Assembly (NCBI GenBank): GCA_015075305.1
Contig: JABTUS010000001.1
Location: 620,001-684,000 of the forward strand
Length of the DNA stretch: 64,000 nucleotides
DNA from: Opitutaceae bacterium
GTDB taxonomy: Bacteria > Verrucomicrobiota > Verrucomicrobiia > Opitutales > Opitutaceae
Reading direction: 5' to 3'
Of this stretch, positions 60,010 to 64,000 are shown one piece after another. A program made the position numbers and the translations under genes. Below the pieces are notes generated by a model, which worked only from the letters and a program-made list of their open reading frames with translations, was not told the origin of the DNA and searched no databases. How positions within the stretch are numbered: position 1 is the first letter of the stretch; the number at the start of each line of letters is the position of its first letter.

Positions 60010-61485
60010 TCACTGGCTCGCCTGAACCGAAGCCCGCGCGCCCTGCCAGCCTTCACGCCACTGGCTCATCAATCTCGCCAGCACGCCGGCCTGCGCCGGA
60101 TCATGGGCGATGTTGATGTTCTCCTGAGGGTCGGCGTCGGAATCGTACAGCTCCACCGCATCAATGATCGAATGATCGTCCCGATGGGTCCACACCGTCA
60201 GGCGATGATGATCCGTGCGCATGGAGTAGCCCATGAGCCGCAGGTTCCTTCCGGATCCGTCGCGTTTGACGCTGCGCGGATACTGGCTGAATGCCGCAGG
60301 TGCGAACGAATGGCTGGGATGCTCGAGAACGGGCTTCAAGCTGTTTCCCTCAAGATGCGAAGGCTCCGGCAGGCCTGCCAGATCGCACAGCGTCGGGTAG
60401 ATGTCGACAAGCTCCGCAAGCGCGCGGGTGCGAGATCCCGCCGACGGGAGCCCCGGAGCGGAAATGACCAACGGCACCCGCGTGTCGTTCTCGACATTCG
60501 AGTGTTTTCCCCAGGCATCGTGCTCGCCGAGTTTCCAGCCATGATCGCCCCAGAAAACCACGATTGTATTCTCCCGGAGCCCCGTGCGCTCCAGTTCATC
60601 CAGAACGAGTCCCACCTGTGCATCGACATAACTGGTCGCCGCATAATACGCATGCTTCAGGCGGCGTGCGAGGTCGGGCGGAATGTCGCCCGCTGGAACG
60701 CCGCGGTAGGTGCGAATCTCACCACCACGCTGGATCGCATAGTCGGGCGCGCCTTTGGGATAGAAGGGATTGGGCGCAAGCTGGATCTTCGCGGGATCGT
60801 AGAGGTCCCAATACCGCTTCGGGGAAACGAATGACAGATGAGGTTTCAGGAACCCAACGGCGAGGAAGAACGGCTTCTTCCTGTCGGCCAGTTCCCTGAG
60901 TGTGTCCACCGCAAGCCGGGCAGTTTTCCCATCGGTGAAATAGTCGTCCGGCACATCCGCCCCTTCATAGACCGCGCCGCGCACCTTCCTGCCGCCGCTT
61001 TGCTCCCCCGGTTGAACCATGTCCGCGGGATTGGCGTACCATGGCGCCTTCGGCATGATGGAGGGCACGCTCCAGGTCGGCGGATCATCATAACCGCCAT
61101 GATAGATCTTGCCGATGCTTTGAGTGAAATAGCCGTTGTTCTTGAAATGCTGGCCGAGCGTGACCACGTCGGGCATCGCCGTGCGGAAATGAGTCTCGAG
61201 ATCCCAGACCTTCGTGGTGTCCGGACGCGCACCGGTCATGACACTGGAGCGCGACGGCGAACACACGGCCTGCTGCGCATACGCCCGCTCGAAGAGCACG
61301 CCCTGCGACGCCAGGCGGTCGAGATTCGGACTCACAACCTGCCCCCCATAGCAGGCCAGGTCGGGACGCATGTCGTCGGATACCAGGAACAGGACATTGG
61401 GACGTGATTTCGTGCCCGCCGCCGAAAGCGAAACATCAAGCGCGAACAGTCCCAAAACAAGCCAGACCGGTGTCAGGAATTTCAT
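60010..61485 (-). CDS. Secreted sulfatase, iduronate-2-sulfatase-like (Cys-type)
   Basis: A 491-residue protein with a signal peptide (MKFLTPVWLVLGLFALDVSL). NVLFLVSDDMRPDLACYGG supplies the metal aspartates, AVCSPSRSSVMTGARPDTT the formylglycine motif (CSPSR, about residue 75), and FWGDHGWKLGEHDAWGKHSN the later metal site. The RPDTTKVWDLETHFR context and FFLAVGFLKPHLSF closely follow human and bacterial iduronate-2-sulfatases. It probably desulfates a uronic-acid or related glycan outside the cytoplasm. Confidence 0.93.
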   Translation of the reverse strand: MKFLTPVWLVLGLFALDVSLSAAGTKSRPNVLFLVSDDMRPDLACYGGQVVSPNLDRLASQGVLFERAYAQQAVCSPSRSSVMTGARPDTTKVWDLETHFRTAMPDVVTLGQHFKNNGYFTQSIGKIYHGGYDDPPTWSVPSIMPKAPWYANPADMVQPGEQSGGRKVRGAVYEGADVPDDYFTDGKTARLAVDTLRELADRKKPFFLAVGFLKPHLSFVSPKRYWDLYDPAKIQLAPNPFYPKGAPDYAIQRGGEIRTYRGVPAGDIPPDLARRLKHAYYAATSYVDAQVGLVLDELERTGLRENTIVVFWGDHGWKLGEHDAWGKHSNVENDTRVPLVISAPGLPSAGSRTRALAELVDIYPTLCDLAGLPEPSHLEGNSLKPVLEHPSHSFAPAAFSQYPRSVKRDGSGRNLRLMGYSMRTDHHRLTVWTHRDDHSIIDAVELYDSDADPQENINIAHDPAQAGVLARLMSQWREGWQGARASVQASQ

Positions 61486-61585
61486 GGTGGTTATTTCTCA
61501 GCCTCGGATCCCGCCGACTGGGTTCAAGCCAACCGGTCGACAATCCTGACCGTACCCTATTCCACTGCCCGAATCCCGCAAGGAA

Positions 61586-61830
61586 TCATTCCATCAGCCG
61601 CCTGCACGCCTTGCGCACGGATTCAATCGCCTGAAGCGCCCGGCGCTCCTCGAACCGAAACTCGGGCCCGAGGCCGCCACGCAACCCCACGCCACCGTGC
61701 GTGCCAGCCTCTCGAAGCGACTTTACAAACACGCGCCATCGACGCACCTGGCGCCGCGAGCGCCAAATGCACGACCTCCGCAAGCCAGGCGGTATGATCC
61801 GGAGTGATAGGTGACAGATTGTCCATGGTG
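61586..61830 (-). pseudogene. Degenerate gene fragment, unrecognised
   Basis: Two overlapping minus frames look like one protein broken by a frameshift near 61735. The first gives MDNLSPITPDHTAWLAEVV then HLALAAPGASMARV, the second VKSLREAGTHGGVGLRGGL then RRALQAIESVRKACRRLME with a stop near 61586. Its first codons lie inside the left arm of a long inverted repeat, so the 5' end may have been supplied or cut by that element. I do not recognise the parent family. Confidence 0.4.
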
Positions 61831-62087
61831 ATGGGTTACATTCTTGCCATCAAGAATGCATGTTTTCGGACATGCTCTAGACGGACAGCATGGCGAGACT
61901 GACAATCGGAGGCTTTCAAAAAGGGCGTATCGGGTTTTCATGGGTAAAACGTCCACAGCCGACCTTTCTTCGCATCGCCTCCGATGCTGGCCGGCTGTGG
62001 TGTTGCGCGCTACACAAAGGTCCAATTTTAGGCATCATAAAAGTGTAACCCATCACCCTGGACTGTTTGTCACCTATCACCGGATCA
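61795..62087. repeat. Hairpin-rich element bounded by about 45-bp inverted repeats
   Basis: The left arm 61795-61840 and right arm 62044-62087 are inverted copies with about 40 of 46 positions matching. Shared cores are TGATCCGG, TGATAGGTGACA and GGTGATGGGTTACA. Between them are three perfect hairpins. TTCTTG-CAAGAA spans 61841-61856 and GCATGT-ACATGC spans 61858-61875. The third is nested: outer CCACAGCCG (61953-61961) with CGGCTGTGG (61992-62000), and inner GCATCG-CGATGC at 61972-61987. No transposase lies inside. It looks like a MITE, paired IS ends, or a structured RNA element. No gene is evident from 62088 to 62400. Confidence 0.65.
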
Positions 62088-62400
62088 AACCCATTAAAAT
62101 CCAATCCCCAAGCCAAAGGGGTCAAACCTCACTTTTCGCACTCCTCATCGTCCGGCGACTGCCGGCGATCTCATCGGCATGGAGATATTTCGAGGATCGA
62201 TTCGCCGGCGTAATAGCACCTGCAGAGGGGCGCATCGGGGAAGTGGATTCGAGGCAAGCAGAACCCGCCCGGGGCATGACTGGCCGTGGTCGTTGACACC
62301 TCAACCGATTCCCACGATTCAATTCAATCGTCGGTCAGACCCTGACCGGAGCCATGCTGAACACCCCTTCAAGCCATCTGGCGGAGTGCCAGGACGGTCG

Positions 62401-63048
62401 GTGGCGCAGCGACAGGCCGAGCGGGAGGGACGGCTCTATGCCTTCTTTTGGCTGCTGCTTCCCGCGCTCCTGGCGGCTGAAGCGAAAGTCGGGCTGCCGC
62501 TGTCCCAGTATTCGGTCGCGACCGAATGCAGCATCGCAGCCCCGCCGGATGTGGTGTGGCGGCACGTGATTGAATTCGGAGAGCTGCCTCCGCCACGCGA
62601 ACTGATCTTTGCATCAGGCATCGCGTATCCGCTCCGCGCGCGCCTCGAGGGCCGCGGTGAGGGCGCACTGCGCCACTGCGAATTCTCCACCGGGGCGTTT
62701 GTCGAGCCCATCACTGCATGAGAGGAGAACGAGCGACTGGCATTCGACGTGATCAGCCAGCCCGCGCCGATGGAGGAACTGTCGTTCTATTCCCGCGTGC
62801 ATCCCCCCCATATCGACGGTTTCTTCCGATCGCAGCGGGGTGAATTCAGACTGATCGCCCAGGAAAACGGCCATACGCTTCTGCGTGGCACGACCTGGTA
62901 CGAGCAGGATTTCTGGCCTCAGCCCTACTGGCGCCTTTGGTCGGATTATTTGGTTCACGTGATCCATGGACGTGTGCTCGCCCCGATAAAGTCAGAGGCC
63001 GAAGCGGCCTGGAGCACAGTTTCCCCGCAATCGCAGGCCTCCCGGTAG
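62401..63048 (+). pseudogene. SRPBCC-family membrane protein, 5'-truncated and with premature TGA
   Basis: The frame runs from a membrane helix (YAFFWLLLPALLAAEAK) into a polyketide-cyclase-like SRPBCC domain (PPDVVWRHVIEFGELPPPRE, GEGALRHCEFSTGAFVEPITA). A TGA stands at 62719-62721 and the same frame continues with EENERLAFDVISQPAPMEELS and HTLLRGTTWYEQDFWPQPYW to 63048. The position of the TGA normally carries Trp (TGG) in this family, so a single base change is likely. The expected multi-helix N-terminus is missing. It is probably a dead remnant. Confidence 0.7.
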
Positions 63049-63157
63049 TCCGCTGTCTTTGCAGCTATCCCTTCACCGGATCGCATCTTCTCCGCGAATC
63101 CTGTTTCCTCGGCGTGAGTGAGAACCATCCGGCGCTGTTTTGCCATGCGCGTCCCCA

Positions 63158-63280
63158 GGTCACGACGGAGCGTGCCCCTCCATTGGGAATCGGTCACTTG
63201 CATTCGATGGTTCAGTCCCATTGGGCAATGGAGATTCTGTGTCGCTATTCGAGCCGGGCACGAGGGAGCTTGCCCATTGG
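63158..63280. repeat. Dispersed palindromic repeat, third locus
   Basis: 63158-63182 (GGTCACGACGGAGCGTGCCC and CTCCA) matches the units near vapBC at 18864 and 19707 almost exactly. A second, more diverged copy lies at 63256-63279 (GGGCACGAGGGAGCTTGCCC and ATTG). It occupies the gap between the SRPBCC pseudogene and the AraC-family regulator. Confidence 0.65.
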
Positions 63281-63334
63281 GTGCTGAAAATCCACTTCGC
63301 GGGCCACCGGTGTTTGCGCGGATCGCAATTTCCC

Positions 63335-64000
63335 TCACTCGCGCATGCGGCGGCGAAAGGCCTGGGGCGACTCGCGGACGCAGCGGCCGAACACTTCATA
63401 AAACGCGCTGAGTGACCCGAATCCGCACGCCAGCGCCACGTCCACAACCTTGTCGTCATTGAGCAGCAGCAGGCGCTGCGCATTCGTCACGCGGCACTGG
63501 CGCAGATAGTCGCCTATCGTGATGCCGGACAGGCGCTGGAACAACGGCATCGCATAGTTGGGATGGAGTCCCGCCGACGCCGCGATCTCCGCAACCGTCA
63601 GTTTCTCGTGATAACGCTCAGCCATGCATCGAGCCATCGCCTCGACGTGCCTGAGGTTGTTGGGCACGGATTTCACCCGGGCATTCCCAAGCGTGTTCCT
63701 CTCAACATCCGCCCGCTCGGCCATCCAGAGCAGGCAGGCCTGAAATTCGTACAACAACCGCCGCTGCTGCTGGTGATCCGCATTGGCAAGTTCCTTCACC
63801 CAGTCGAGCACTGCGAAACGTCCGGCATTGTCCGCAGGCGCAACCCACCAGTTGCCTTCCATCAGCCCCCTGACAAAACGCTGCGGCAGATTCCAACTCC
63901 ACACCCACGCCAGCGGCACCGTTATCCACGCCATCCGGCTGCGGCGGTCGGCCGCGACTAGCGTGTGCGGCGTCGACCCCCAGAACATTGTCAACCGCCC
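63335..64000 (-). CDS. AraC-family transcriptional regulator, N-terminus beyond window edge
   Basis: The frame stays open to the right window edge, giving about 221 residues of the C-terminal part; the ATG at 63994 may be internal. The C-terminal tandem HTH domain is complete: YHEKLTVAEIAASAGLHPNYAMPLFQRLSG, GDYLRQCRVTNAQRLLLLND and VVDVALACGFGSLSAFYEVFGRCVRESPQAFRRR. The N-terminal cupin-type effector region is only partly present. It probably controls sugar-utilisation genes just outside the window. Confidence 0.9.
   Translation of the reverse strand, partial: GRLTMFWGSTPHTLVAADRRSRMAWITVPLAWVWSWNLPQRFVRGLMEGNWWVAPADNAGRFAVLDWVKELANADHQQQRRLLYEFQACLLWMAERADVERNTLGNARVKSVPNNLRHVEAMARCMAERYHEKLTVAEIAASAGLHPNYAMPLFQRLSGITIGDYLRQCRVTNAQRLLLLNDDKVVDVALACGFGSLSAFYEVFGRCVRESPQAFRRRMRE

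Noticed and set aside
62088-62400. A possible transposase remnant in the GGGGTCAAACCTCAC-containing stretch
   Set aside because: The stretch has open frames on both strands but no motif I can assign, so I did not call a gene.
62719-62721. In-frame TGA read as selenocysteine
   Set aside because: The position is Trp in the family pattern, no selenocysteine-insertion hairpin is evident just downstream, and the gene is also truncated, so a nonsense mutation is simpler.
1-64000. CRISPR arrays, phage modules or a classical defence island
   Set aside because: I saw no regularly spaced direct repeats, no cas, restriction-modification, integrase or phage structural genes. The only related items are vapBC and the addAB-like pair.

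Overview
The window is a high-GC, gene-dense bacterial chromosome segment with no rRNA, tRNA or CRISPR array that I can see. Gene content points to Verrucomicrobia, most likely Opitutaceae or a close relative. Supporting signs are a broken VPDSG-CTERM sorted protein, secreted sulfatases and glycosidases, a ResB/CcsA cytochrome c maturation operon, multi-heme sugar-dehydrogenase/cytochrome fusions, many Gfo/Idh/MocA and sugar-phosphate isomerase/epimerase proteins, and an ECF sigma/membrane-protein/periplasmic-sensor trio. The taxonomic call is an inference from gene content.

Layout. 1-4.0 kb: an edge-truncated prohibitin-like protein, a DUF2851 protein, and a two-gene operon of an HTH/metallo-beta-lactamase fusion and a 3-hydroxyisobutyrate-dehydrogenase-like enzyme. 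4.0-8.3 kb (minus): a tight operon exbB-exbD-SDR-maf-tonB-rluA. 8.5-11.6 kb: leuCD with a divergent LysR regulator. 11.6-14.7 kb (minus): pxpB-pxpC-pxpA-pcp, which together release pyroglutamate from peptides and hydrolyse it to glutamate. 14.9-18.8 kb: lipoprotein-resB-ccsA. 18.8-25.8 kb: a vapBC toxin-antitoxin pair bracketed by dispersed palindromic repeats, then an addB-addA-like recombination helicase/nuclease pair. 25.9-35.0 kb: a sugar-oxidation neighbourhood of three xylose-isomerase-like TIM barrels, two Gfo/Idh/MocA dehydrogenases, a secreted MsrB, and a large soluble-dehydrogenase/tri-heme cytochrome.

35.0-36.2 kb is a decayed IS630-type element inserted in codon 6 of that cytochrome gene. 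Its terminal repeat now supplies a replacement start codon. 36.5-37.9 kb: ECF sigma factor, small membrane protein and Spy/CpxP-like protein, coupled by ATGA overlaps. 37.9-40.2 kb: an SDR, a luciferase-like monooxygenase and a tiny membrane protein. 40.2-46.1 kb (minus): a TetR-controlled tripartite ABC exporter (adaptor, FtsX-type permease, ATPase, TolC-like factor) with an embedded cytochrome b561 gene and two excellent palindromic operator candidates. 46.4-48.6 kb: a VPDSG-CTERM protein gene split by an intact IS4-type element; removing the element and one copy of its 8-bp target duplication restores the frame exactly.

49.0-61.5 kb is a carbohydrate/sulfate-ester utilisation neighbourhood: a six-hairpin glycosidase-like protein, a secreted TIM-barrel protein, two Cys-type sulfatases, an FAD-dependent oxidoreductase, an alkaline-phosphatase-fold phosphodiesterase and two MFS transporters. 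61.5-63.3 kb is a decaying stretch. It holds a gene fragment, a roughly 290-bp element bounded by long inverted repeats and filled with hairpins, an SRPBCC-family pseudogene with a premature TGA, and more copies of the dispersed repeat. The window ends inside an AraC-family regulator.

Several genes here are interrupted, truncated or rescued, so the most informative signals are the junctions rather than a single novel operon. I found no clear new defence system.
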